Origin: CAMYMQ01 sp963730305
GTDB taxonomy: Bacteria > Pseudomonadota > Alphaproteobacteria > Bin65
Assembly (NCBI GenBank): GCA_963730305.1
Contig: CAVSRB010000006.1
Location: 62,001 to 126,000 of the forward strand
Direction: 5' to 3'
Length of the DNA stretch: 64,000 bases
Part shown: positions 38,595-47,651 of the stretch, one piece after another
Layout of the letters: each line of letters starts with the position of its first letter
How positions within the stretch are numbered: the stretch's first letter is position 1
Notes under the pieces: generated by a model
What the model was told of the DNA's origin: nothing
The model's database searches: none
Seen by the model: the letters and a program-made list of their open reading frames with translations, nothing else
Position numbers and translations under genes: made by a program

Positions 38595-39401
38595 ATCGAG
38601 AACGACTACCAGGACAAGGCGGTTCTGATCACCGGCGGAACCAAGGGGATCGGCCTCGCCGCCGCGCTCGAATTCGCGCGGCACGGCGCGCGCTGCATCC
38701 TGACCCACAAGTGGGGCAGCGCCGACGAGGACGCGATCCGCCGGCAGTTCGCCGACGTTGGCGGGCCCGAGCCGCTGATCGTCGAGGCCGACGCCCGGGA
38801 GGACGACGACACCGACGCGCTGCTCGCCCGCATCCGCGAGGACCACGCGCAGATCGAGGCCTTCGTCGCCGGCGCGGCCTTCGCCCAGGTCGTCGCCGAC
38901 ATCGACAAGTATTCGCGCCGGTCCTTCGTGCAGAGCATGGAATACACCGCCTGGCCCGTGGTCGAATACACCCGCAAGATCAAGGCGGTATTCGGCGCCT
39001 ATCCCCGCTACGTCGTCGGCCTGTCGTCGGGCGGTCCCGACCATTTCCACACCAACTACGACATGATCGCAGCGTGCAAGGCGGCGCTGGAGACGCTGAT
39101 GCGCTACCTCGCCCATCGGCTGCGCAACGAGGCGGTCAACGTCAACGTCGTCCGTGCCCGGTTCGTCCGGACGGATTCGCTCGAGGCAACTTTCGGGCCC
39201 GAGTTCGCGCCGTTCGTGGACGCGATCGACCCCAACCTGTTCGTCGATGTCGAGGAGGTGGGCTCGGCGGTCTACGGCCTGTGCAGCGGCCTGATGGACG
39301 CGGTGAACGGCCAGGTCATCATGATCGACCGCGGCACCGAGTTCTTCGACGGCATCTCGATGCTGTTCGACAAGCTTCATGCGTCCGGCCGGCATGCGTG
39401 A
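38595..39401 (+). CDS. FabL/FabI-like enoyl-ACP-reductase-type SDR (start codon uncertain)
   Basis: Continuous coding from ENDYQDKAVLITGGTKGIGL through HTNYDMIAACKAALETLMRY to the end. Tyr and Lys are seven residues apart (YDMIAACK), the FabI/FabL spacing rather than YxxxK. No ATG, GTG or TTG precedes codon 38928, well inside the protein. By alignment with its neighbour paralogue the start should be at or near 38595, where the codon is ATC after a TAGGACC run. Either a rare start or a nearby indel is implied. It overlaps the next SDR gene by 23 bases. Confidence 0.78.
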   Translation: MENDYQDKAVLITGGTKGIGLAAALEFARHGARCILTHKWGSADEDAIRRQFADVGGPEPLIVEADAREDDDTDALLARIREDHAQIEAFVAGAAFAQVVADIDKYSRRSFVQSMEYTAWPVVEYTRKIKAVFGAYPRYVVGLSSGGPDHFHTNYDMIAACKAALETLMRYLAHRLRNEAVNVNVVRARFVRTDSLEATFGPEFAPFVDAIDPNLFVDVEEVGSAVYGLCSGLMDAVNGQVIMIDRGTEFFDGISMLFDKLHASGRHA

Positions 39402-40194
39402 CCTGACCAAGGGGGCGGTGCTCGTCACCGGCGGCACCAAGGGCATCGGCCTGGCGACGGCGCTGGCGTTTGCCCGCCACGGCGCGTCCTGCGTGCTGAC
39501 CTACCGCTGGGGCAGCGCGGACGAGGACGACGTCCGCCGGGCCTTTGCCGATATCGGTGCGCCGGAACCCCTCATGGTCAACGCCGACGTGTCGCAGCCG
39601 GAGGATACCGACAAGCTGATCGACGACATCAAGGCGCGCTTCGATCACGTCGACAGTTTCGTCAGCAACGTCGCCCAGGCCGGGCGCGTCCAGTCGCTCG
39701 ACGACCTCACCGCGCGGGCGCTGCGCCGCACGTTCGATTACAGCGTGGTCCCGACGATCGAATACTTGCAGAAGATCCGGGCCGCGTTCGGCCGGCCGCC
39801 GCGCTACCTGGTGGCGCTGTCGTCGACCGGGATCGACCACTTCCACCCGAACTACGCGCTGGTCGCCGCGTCCAAGGCTGCGCTCGAGGCGCTGTGCCGC
39901 TACGTCACCTATCACCTGAAGGACGAGGATATCCGCTTCAACGTCGTCCGGACCATCGCGGTGCGGACCGATTCGTTCCGCCAGGTCTTCGGCCCCGATT
40001 TCGAGGAAACCATCCTGCGCTACATCTCGAAGGATCGGTTGGTCGACGAGGACGAGGTCGCCAAGGTCATCCTTGCCCTGTGCAGCGGCTATTTCGACGG
40101 CATGAAGGGGCAGGCGATCACCGTCGACAAGGGGGCGGTGTTCGGCGACAACATCATGCGCATCTTTGACGAGCGCGAGGAGCTGGGGCTCTAG
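39379..40194 (+). CDS. FabL/FabI-like enoyl-ACP-reductase-type SDR
   Basis: A 271-residue paralogue of the preceding SDR: VLVTGGTKGIGLATALAFAR, SSTGIDHFHPNY, and YALVAASKAALEALCRY with the Tyr-x6-Lys spacing of FabI/FabL. A second conserved segment is RFNVVRTIAVRTDSF. The tandem pair could serve two chain types or act as a heterodimer. Function as enoyl reductase rather than ketoreductase is inferred from the active-site spacing. Confidence 0.83.
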   Translation: MRPAGMRDLTKGAVLVTGGTKGIGLATALAFARHGASCVLTYRWGSADEDDVRRAFADIGAPEPLMVNADVSQPEDTDKLIDDIKARFDHVDSFVSNVAQAGRVQSLDDLTARALRRTFDYSVVPTIEYLQKIRAAFGRPPRYLVALSSTGIDHFHPNYALVAASKAALEALCRYVTYHLKDEDIRFNVVRTIAVRTDSFRQVFGPDFEETILRYISKDRLVDEDEVAKVILALCSGYFDGMKGQAITVDKGAVFGDNIMRIFDEREELGL

Positions 40195-41369
40195 GCCGGT
40201 CCGAGATTCGGACGTTCGCTCCGCGGGCGCCGATCGCCGCGGCGCAGGAAGCGGGGCCAGGGCAGCTCCTGCAACGTCCGCCCCGACCGACGCAGCAGCG
40301 CGACGCCGACCAGCAGTTCGGCCAGGATGGCGAGCGCGATCAGGCCGTGAACGTAGAACGAGATGCGAGCCACGATCTCGATGATCGTCACCGCCGAGAC
40401 GTGGGCGACGATCAGCCCCAGGGCGACCCATACGTGTGGCGACTTCATGCGCGCCTGGATCGGGCCGATCGTGAACAGGATGCCGAGCGCGAGCAGGGCG
40501 TGGGTCAGCGCCATCGCCGGGACGAAGAACCGTTTCGCCAGCTCGCTCTTGGCCATGCCGACGAGCTTGCGCCGCGCCTTGGCGTTCTGCGACATCGCCA
40601 TCAGCTCGGGGAGATCCATTTCCAGGATTGTCTTGCCCGGGCGTTTCGCTCCGGCCTTGCCGCCTTTGAGCGGGAAGGTGTGCGTGTAGGAATTGAACGC
40701 CACCACGATCAGGTTGTTGGTGGCGCCCAGGGTGATCCGGCTGCCCTTGGCGAACGAGATCTCCAGCTTGTCCGGCGCTTTCTTGACCGTCGCCCGTTGC
40801 GACGTGATCGTGAAGGCGTGCGCCTTGTTCTTCGGTTTGACCGAGAGGAAGAAGCCCTCGAACTCGTTCCCTCCGAGATTCTTCTTGAACGACATGGTCG
40901 CGACGCTGTCGGCGAATTCGAAGGTGTGGAACTGTCCCTCACGCAGCGAGCCGATGTTGATGTTCCGGCGAAGCTGATACTTGACGTTCTCGACCATGGT
41001 GACACCGCGCGGCGCCACCACCCAGGCGTCGATCACCGCCGTCAGGGCGAAGATCGCTGCCAGCAGGATCGCCGGGGCGGCGACGCGGAGGATCGACATC
41101 CCCGCCGCATACATGGCGGGGATCATCACGCTCTCGCTGTTGGCCCGGAATTGCCAGCAGATGACGACGACACACGCGATCGGCGCCATCAGATAGAGGG
41201 AGGTCGGCATCGCGCCGAGGACCAGGCGCACGGTTGCCTCGCGTCCGATATCGCTGGTCAGTGAAGACCAGAGTGACTGGAGCACCACCGCGATCGATGC
41301 CGGTACGGCCGCGCAGACCGCGACCAGCGACGCGAGTAGGAGGTGAACGAGGAGTTGGTGCCGTATCAT
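40191..41369 (-). CDS. LptF/LptG-family (YjgP/YjgQ) membrane permease
   Basis: A 392-residue protein: a cluster of helices in the first about 125 residues, a periplasmic beta-rich domain (about 130-285) and three C-terminal helices (VPAMALTHALLALGILFTIG, then HVWVALGLIVAHVSAVTIIE and IALAILAELLVGVALL). This is the LptF/G plan; these permeases extract lipids such as LPS from the inner membrane. Only one such gene is here, next to lipid-building genes, so it may be specialised for the product of this island. Its stop overlaps that of the plus-strand SDR. Confidence 0.78.
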   Translation of the reverse strand: MIRHQLLVHLLLASLVAVCAAVPASIAVVLQSLWSSLTSDIGREATVRLVLGAMPTSLYLMAPIACVVVICWQFRANSESVMIPAMYAAGMSILRVAAPAILLAAIFALTAVIDAWVVAPRGVTMVENVKYQLRRNINIGSLREGQFHTFEFADSVATMSFKKNLGGNEFEGFFLSVKPKNKAHAFTITSQRATVKKAPDKLEISFAKGSRITLGATNNLIVVAFNSYTHTFPLKGGKAGAKRPGKTILEMDLPELMAMSQNAKARRKLVGMAKSELAKRFFVPAMALTHALLALGILFTIGPIQARMKSPHVWVALGLIVAHVSAVTIIEIVARISFYVHGLIALAILAELLVGVALLRRSGRTLQELPWPRFLRRGDRRPRSERPNLGPA

Positions 41370-41501
41370 CCCGCCCGCTGCCCGGGTGCCCGTCCGTTGC
41401 CTGCCGATCCTGCCGCCGCGATCTTGTCGCCCGCGCCGCTACGAGCCTCGCGGTCAATGCGGCGGCTCACCCGGAGGTGGCCCGGTTGACGGCGATGCTG
41501 C

Positions 41502-42329
41502 CTACGATCCTAGGTCTTTCGGTTGCTCCGACGCAGCCTCGTCCGGCCCGAGATCGGTCTGCGGAACGGTCGCCTTCACCCTGACGATGAAATAGTCGGT
41601 CAGCCCCCTGGGCAGCGCCGTGAGCAACAACGTTAGCAGATAGAGGCGGAGCGGAAAACCAATCAACCGCTTGCGCCGCGCCAGTTTGCGCTTGATCAGG
41701 GCGGCCGCCTTGCCGACGTCGACCATGAACGGCTTGGGCGCCTCGATGGTCTCGTTCAACGGGGTATCGACGAAGCCCGGGCAGACCACGGAAACCGTGA
41801 CGCCGTGGCGGGACAGCACGCCGCGCAACGCCTCGCCGTAAACCCGCAGCGCCGCCTTCGAGGCGCTGTAGGCCGGCGAATAGGGAAAGCCGCGGTATCC
41901 GGCCAGCGAGCTGACCAGGACCACCTGGCCCCGCCGCCGCGGGATCATCAGCTCGATCGCCGGGTGGATCGTGTTCAGCTCGCCGAAGATGTTGACGGTC
42001 AGCAGCCGCTGGGCGCGGCGGAGCTCTTCGGGGTAGCCGTTCGGGCGGATGCCGCCGGTCACCGCCGCGTTTGCGATGACCAGATCGAGCGGCGCCGCCA
42101 CGTCGGCAGCGCGTACCCAGGCGTCGATTGCCTCGCGGTCGCTGACGTCGATCGGTGCGACCGCGACCGTGGCCCCCTTGCCACGGCAGCGTTCCGCCAC
42201 GGCATCGAGCCGGTCCAGGTTCCGTCCGCCGAGCGCCAGCGTGACCCCCGGCGCGGCATAGACCTCGGCCAGCGCCGCGCCGATCCCGCTGCTCGCGCCC
42301 GTGATCAGGATGCTCTTGGGGTTCTTCAT
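41502..42329 (-). CDS. SDR oxidoreductase, 3-ketosphinganine-reductase-like
   Basis: A 275-residue SDR: ILITGASSGIGAALAEVYA, NAAVTGG, VSSLAGYRGFPYSPAYSASK with the YxxxK motif. After the core comes a hydrophobic segment (PLRLYLLTLLLTALPRGLTD) and a charged tail, as in membrane-associated 3-ketosphinganine reductases. It lies 64 bases after the serine palmitoyltransferase-like gene on the same strand, the natural pairing for reducing its product. Substrate assignment rests on context. Confidence 0.78.
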   Translation of the reverse strand: MKNPKSILITGASSGIGAALAEVYAAPGVTLALGGRNLDRLDAVAERCRGKGATVAVAPIDVSDREAIDAWVRAADVAAPLDLVIANAAVTGGIRPNGYPEELRRAQRLLTVNIFGELNTIHPAIELMIPRRRGQVVLVSSLAGYRGFPYSPAYSASKAALRVYGEALRGVLSRHGVTVSVVCPGFVDTPLNETIEAPKPFMVDVGKAAALIKRKLARRKRLIGFPLRLYLLTLLLTALPRGLTDYFIVRVKATVPQTDLGPDEAASEQPKDLGS

Positions 42330-42393
42330 GGGCGGGGGCCGGCCCAGCCGAAAGGCCAAGCCGCGGAATCCGCAATCCTGCGGGAGCCGTGCG

Positions 42394-43638
42394 TCACAGT
42401 GCCGGCTTGAGGGTGTCGGCGAGGATGTTCAGGGCCTCGTCGAGCGTCGCCCGGTCGTGCTCGCAAGTGACCGACGCGCGGAACCGAAGCTCGTCCTCCT
42501 TGACCGAGGGATAGTCGACCGGCGCCAGGAACAGGCCCCGATCGCGCAGGGTGTGCCCGAGCTCGTAGAGCTTCTGGCGGTCCGAGCCGATGATGATCGG
42601 CACCACCTGCGACTCGGAGGCGCCGGTCGAGAAGCCGAGGTCGTGAAGCTGTTCGCGGAAATAGCGGGCATTTCCCCACAGCCGTTCGCGGCGCTCGGGC
42701 TCGTCCCGGGACACCCCGAGCGCCGCGATCAGGGCGGCGACCGTGGGCGGCGGCAGCGAGCAGGAGAAGCTGTAGCTGTTGGCGTAGAAGCGGAGGTAGC
42801 GCAGCGTCGCCGCCGGCCCGCTGACGAAGCCGCCGATGCCGGCGAAAGCCTTCGAGAAGGTGCCGTATTTGAGGACGACGCCGTCCTCCATGTCGAAATG
42901 CTCGGTCGCGCCGCGGCCGTGCTCGCCGGCGGTCAGGATCGAATGGGCCTCGTCGATGATGATGCCGACCCCGTGGCGCTTGGCGACCGGCGCCAGTGCG
43001 GGTAGGGCCGCCATGTCGCCGTCCATCGAATAGATACCTTCGACCACGACGATCCGCCGCTTGCCATCGTGCTTGGCCAGGGCGTCGTCGAGTGCGTCGG
43101 GATCGTTGTGGGCGAAGAACTCGGCCCGTGCGCCGGCGGCCTTGGCGCCCTCGATCCAGCAGATGTGGCACCGCTCGTCGAGGATCGCCACGTCGCCGCG
43201 GCGCAGCAGCCCGGCCAGGATGCCGAACGCGCCGCCGAAGCCACTGTTGAACAGCATCGTCTGATCGCGCCCGAGGAATTCGCTGATCGCCTGCTCCAGG
43301 CTGCGGTGCAGGGTCGTCATGCCCGACAGGATCGGCGACCCGCAGGAGCCGGTGCCGAACGCGTCGAGCGCCGCCTTGGCCGCGCCGACGGTCTCGGGAT
43401 GGGTGCCGAGGCCGAGATAGTTGTACGAGGTCAGGTTGATGACCGGCTGTTCGCGCCCGTCGACCATGATGCTGCTGCGCGCGACCGGGCCCTGGGCAAG
43501 GCTCTGCTCGTAGAGCGACATGGCCCATTCGCCGTCCGCGCACCATTGCAGGAACTCGTCGGAGGGCGCCAGGGGGTCTTCGCTGTCCACATACAGGAAG
43601 TCGGCCAGGCTGTATTTCGTCGCGGCGGAATTGGTCAC
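42394..43638 (-). CDS. Alpha-oxoamine synthase, serine palmitoyltransferase-like
   Basis: A 414-residue PLP enzyme. PLP lysine is Lys263 in YGTFSKAFAGIGGFV; Asp229 in DEAHS binds the pyridine nitrogen and His158 (DERCHICW) stacks on the ring. The GTFSK...GGF wording is like bacterial serine palmitoyltransferases rather than BioF (GTLGKALG). A specialised ACP, phosphopantetheinyl transferase, SDR and ceramide-synthase-like gene lie in the same island. Expected reaction: acyl-thioester plus serine to 3-ketosphinganine. Another amino acid donor is possible. The 187-base gap upstream shows nothing notable. Confidence 0.85.
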   Translation of the reverse strand: MTNSAATKYSLADFLYVDSEDPLAPSDEFLQWCADGEWAMSLYEQSLAQGPVARSSIMVDGREQPVINLTSYNYLGLGTHPETVGAAKAALDAFGTGSCGSPILSGMTTLHRSLEQAISEFLGRDQTMLFNSGFGGAFGILAGLLRRGDVAILDERCHICWIEGAKAAGARAEFFAHNDPDALDDALAKHDGKRRIVVVEGIYSMDGDMAALPALAPVAKRHGVGIIIDEAHSILTAGEHGRGATEHFDMEDGVVLKYGTFSKAFAGIGGFVSGPAATLRYLRFYANSYSFSCSLPPPTVAALIAALGVSRDEPERRERLWGNARYFREQLHDLGFSTGASESQVVPIIIGSDRQKLYELGHTLRDRGLFLAPVDYPSVKEDELRFRASVTCEHDRATLDEALNILADTLKPAL

Positions 43639-43825
43639 GGGCTAACAGGACGACGGAGATTGTTCGACACGAGGTTCTCGTTCCCTGGTGACTGCTGGCT
43701 TTGGCATGGTCGAGTGCCGATCCCGACCCGACCGCCGGCCGGCGTCGAGACGCCTACGCGCGCATGATTAGCCTGTTTGGAACGGCGAACCAACTGCAAT
43801 TGCTTGGGAAATCGGGGGTTGGCCG

Positions 43826-44548
43826 CTATCGACGCCCAAACAGGCGCTTGAGCAGCGACGGCGGCGGTCGCTTCGGTTCGTCCTTCCAGTCCCCGGCGCC
43901 GAGATGGACGACGTATTCGTCGACCTCCCGCCGCGACAGGATGAAGACATCGTCGCCCTGCCGTTCGTCGATGATCGTGCTGACGACGTCGGGCCCGGTC
44001 GTGAAGATCACGTCATAGTCCTCCCTGACCGCGTGCATGGCCCGCTCGACGCACAGGTCGAGGATTCGCTTCAGGGTCTCGTCGCCTTCACGCGCCACCA
44101 GGAAATAGTTGGAGACGCGGAACTCGCACTCGGCCCGGTCGTCGATCGGCAGGCTCTGGCGGATCGGGTAGGACCGGGTCGCCGCGCGGAACGCAGGCTT
44201 CAGCCGCGTCTCCTCGGCCAGGATGCAGGAATACCCGTCGTCGACCTTCGCCTTCAGCAGCGGCTGGATCGGCTTGATCGCCTTCATGTCGAGGTCGAGA
44301 TACATGCCGCCGCAGCAGTAGAGGATCGCGTAGCGCGCGAAATCGGCGCGCTGGATGTTGCGTTCGTAGCCGTCATAGACGTCGAGGTATTCCGGGTGGC
44401 GCTCGGCCAGCAGGGTGCGGACGTCCTCGTTGTGCCACATCCGAACCCGGAACTCGGGGTTGAGCGCTTCGGTCGCCGCGCAGGTCCTCTTCAGGTGCTC
44501 GGGAATCTCGGCGTCCCACAGCAGCGTCCGGTGAAGAACCCAATCCAT
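43826..44548 (-). CDS. GT32-family glycosyltransferase with DXD motif
   Basis: A 240-residue OCH1/GT32-type enzyme: NPEFRVRMWHNEDV, FARYAILYCCGGMYLDLDMK with the nucleotide-sugar-binding DLD. GT32 includes the yeast enzymes that put mannose on inositol phosphoceramide and bacterial capsule glycosyltransferases. With ManC nearby a GDP-mannose donor is plausible, but the acceptor is inferred. An AAGG run 7 bases upstream supports ATG 44548. It lies between the oxoamine synthase and ABC exporter genes. Confidence 0.82.
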   Translation of the reverse strand: MDWVLHRTLLWDAEIPEHLKRTCAATEALNPEFRVRMWHNEDVRTLLAERHPEYLDVYDGYERNIQRADFARYAILYCCGGMYLDLDMKAIKPIQPLLKAKVDDGYSCILAEETRLKPAFRAATRSYPIRQSLPIDDRAECEFRVSNYFLVAREGDETLKRILDLCVERAMHAVREDYDVIFTTGPDVVSTIIDERQGDDVFILSRREVDEYVVHLGAGDWKDEPKRPPPSLLKRLFGRR

Positions 44549-44594
44549 TCGACGGCCTTTTCTGGTGACGGGTCGGTGCGGCGCCGGCGGTCGC

Positions 44595-46338
44595 TCAGGC
44601 ACCTTGGGCGCGGGCCGCGAGGCCGCCGTGTTCGTGGTCGACCGCGGGCGGCAGGGGCGTGACGGTCCCGGCCTCGACCTTGAAGAGCTGGTTGGCGATC
44701 GATGCCCAGATCGGCCGGTGGGTGATCGCGACGATCGTGAAGTCGCCCTTGAGGCCGACGATGTTGTTGCAGATCGCCTTCTCCGTCTCGGGGTCCAGGG
44801 CGCTGGTCACCTCGTCGAGGATGAGCAGCTTGGGACGCCCGACGAGCGCGCGCGCCAGTGATATCCGCTGGCGTTGGCCGCCGGACAGCTTGCCGCCCAT
44901 CTCGCCGACGAACTCGTCCAGGCCATTGGGCAGCTCATCGATGAAGTCGCGCGCGCCCGCCAGCTCCAGCGCCCGATAAATATCGGCATCGCTCAGCGCG
45001 TCGTTGCCGAGGGTGATGTTGTCGCGCACCGACCGGTGCAGCAACGTCAGTTCCTGCGGGACATAGCCAACCATGTCGCGCCACGCGCCCAGCGGATATC
45101 TCGGCGAGATCGACGTCGTCGATCAGCACGCGCCCGGCGTCGGGACGGTAGAGCCCGAGCAGCAGGTCGATCATCGTCGTCTTCCCGGCGCCGGACGGCC
45201 CCTGCAGGACCGTCATCTCGCCCGCCGGTATCGACAGCGAGACGTCGCGGACGACCGGATGCTCGGCATGGGCGAAGGTGACGTGGTCGAAGGCGCATTG
45301 CCGTTCGAGCTTCGGGATGATCGAGCCGCTCTTCTGCTCGGCAACCGCAGAGAACTCGCGGATCAGCGTGTCGGCGGCGTGGAATGCGCTTTCGAGGCCG
45401 GCCAGTCCCTGGAGCTGGTCCTGCAGCTTGCGCCAGGTGCTGGCGCCCTGGCCCGTCACCAGCGCCATGACGATCAGGTCGGTGAAGGGGACGTTCAGGA
45501 ACACGATCGCGATGAAGAAGCCGACCCCGAAGATGATCGCGACGAAGGTATTGTTGGCGAGATCGCGCATCTGGCGCAGCAGGATCAGCCGTCGCATCGC
45601 CATGCGCAGGCTGTCGATGCTCCGCCCGAACAGGCCGAGGAACTGCTCCTGGCGGTTCATCGCCTTGATGGCCTTCAGGTTGCCCATGGCGTCGGTCACG
45701 TAGGTGACCAGTTGGGAGGTCGACTTGGTCTGGGCGTCGCCGGCGACGCGGCTCAGCCTGACGATCCACGAGAAGCCATAGAACAGAGCGGCCCCCAGGA
45801 TCATGCCGGCGAGCGCGAGCTGGTAGGAGATCAACAGCGCGACGAAGAAATAGATCGCCGCCTGGATCGAGTTGGCCACGAAGCGGGCCGCCGCGGCGTA
45901 GGCTTCGCCTGCGCGATGCGCGTCGTTGCTGATCGTGTTCGCGACGACGCCGGCGTGCCGGCTGACCAGATAGCTCCAGCGTGCGTCGAGAACGCGGCTG
46001 AGCAGCTTGCGCCGCAGGTTTGTGGCGACTTCGTTCGCCGAGAACTCTGCGTAGGTCTGCGCCACGAACGCCATGACGGCCTTGAACAGCAGGGCCGCGA
46101 CGATGACGCCGGTCAACGGCAGGATCGTCGGCGGAATACCCAGGACGTTCATGAGATCGAGCGTGTACTGGCCGAGTGCGGTCCGCTGCTGGCCGGCCCC
46201 GTTCGACACGACCTGGAACAAGGGCAGCATGGCCCCGAGGCCGACCATTTCCAAAAAGCCGGCGACGAGCAGGCAGACCACCACCATGGCGGACGTGCCC
46301 TTCGATTCCGAAAAGAAATTCTTGTATATTTTCAGCAA
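44595..46338 (-). pseudogene. ABC exporter (MsbA/PglK-type, fused TMD-NBD), broken by a single extra base
   Basis: Six-helix exporter domain (about residues 15-320; VCLLVAGFLEMVGLGAMLPL, FVALLISYQLALAGMILGAA) followed by an ATPase domain with Walker A GPSGAGKTT. After VDLAEIS the frame breaks; skipping one base near 45093 restores LGAWRDMVGYVPQELTLLHR and the rest: signature LSGGQRQR, Walker B LLILDEVTSALD, H-loop ITHR. Start taken at TTG 46338 (LLKIYKNFF); upstream in-frame codons contain no ATG. PglK-type exporters flip lipid-linked sugars. Here it would flip the glycolipid. The 276-base gap upstream is featureless. Confidence 0.82.
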
Positions 46339-46614
46339 ATTGAGGTGTCCCGGACTCTCGGCATGTACATTCCCGCGCGCCGTGCAACGCGCCGGTTCGG
46401 GCCCGCAACGCGGGCTGTTATCGCCTGGCCCCCACCCGAAGACGCGATTCAGCACATCCGCCGGTGTGCAGCAAGGGTGTCCGAGCGGATGCCGGATCGT
46501 CGCAATCCCGGCCGAGGCCCCGCGGGGCACCGTCGACGAAGAGGTTGGCGAGCGCGCTTCGACTTGTTCTATGTTCCGCGCAACCGGCCATCAAGCAGCG
46601 AAACCGCCGTCCCC

Positions 46615-47527
46615 ATGACCTTGTCGAGCTACATCGAGCGCAAGAGACGCAAGCTGGCGAGCCGGCTGACGGACTTCCGCCACGAGGTGATGACCTATCC
46701 GCTCGAAGAGATCGCGGTGTTCCGGCCGAGGGTGTTCGAGGATACCGCAGCGAAGCGCGTCATCCCGCGCGTCATCGTGCAGACGTACAACACCACGCGG
46801 GTCGGCCGCCCGATCCATAGCGCGGTGACGCGGTGGCAGGAGACCAACCCCGAGTTCGACTACCGCTTCTTCGACGACGAGGCCTCGCGCGCCTACATCG
46901 AAGAGCGCTATTCGGCGGACGTACTTGCCGCCTATCGACACGCTCGTTCCCGGCGCCTTCAAGGCCGATCTGTGGCGATACTGCTATCTGGCCGCGGAGG
47001 GCGGCGTCTATGTCGACATCCGGATGGAGCCGGTGCTCGCGCTCCGAACGATCCTCGATCTCGCCGCCGATCAGCCGCCGGCCTTCGTCTCGGTCCGGGA
47101 CCGTCTCTCGGCGGCTGGCGGTCTCGGTCACTCGTTTCTCTACAACGCCTTCATCGCTGCCGCGCCGGGCCACCCGTTCGTCACGGCGGCTTTGGAGCGG
47201 ACCGTCGCCAACGTGCGCAACCGCGACTACGGCCGCGACAGTCTCGATATCTCGGGGCCGGGTTGTTTCGGCGCCGCCATAAACACCGTGCTAGGGCGCG
47301 CGATCGATACGCCTTTCGCCCTGGGCGACCACGTCGATGAAACGGTCGGGCGATACCGGATTCTCGACCACGATTACGACTTGTTCCACCGCGAGGTCGT
47401 GATCGTCGACGATAGCCCGGCGATACTGACGAAATGTATTCACGGACCGATGTCGAACGCAGACAAACGCTATTCAAGAAATAACTACGTCGATCGATAC
47501 AATAATCGAGAGGTATTTCGCCAATGA
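46615..47527 (+). pseudogene. GT32-like glycosyltransferase (paralogue 1), broken by a single extra base
   Basis: First part: RVIPRVIVQTYNTTRVG, NPEFDYRFFDDEASRAYIEE, ADVLAAY. Skipping one base near 46936 continues DTLVPGAFKADLWRYCYLAA, then GGVYVDIRMEPVLAL and the rest to REVFRQ. The restored protein has about 303 residues. It aligns along its length with the next gene, a tandem duplicate. The sugar-nucleotide motif reads DIR rather than DXD in both copies, which may mean altered metal use or loss of activity. Start ATG 46615. Confidence 0.82.
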
Positions 47528-47651
47528 TTGGGCAAATTTTCTTGATCTGATTATATAAATCGTGTGCGCTGCGGTGCCCTATTCTCCATTCTCCGCCGAT
47601 CTATTTTTTTATCCTCGTCGCCGTTTGCGGCAACAGCCCACAGGAACCTGG

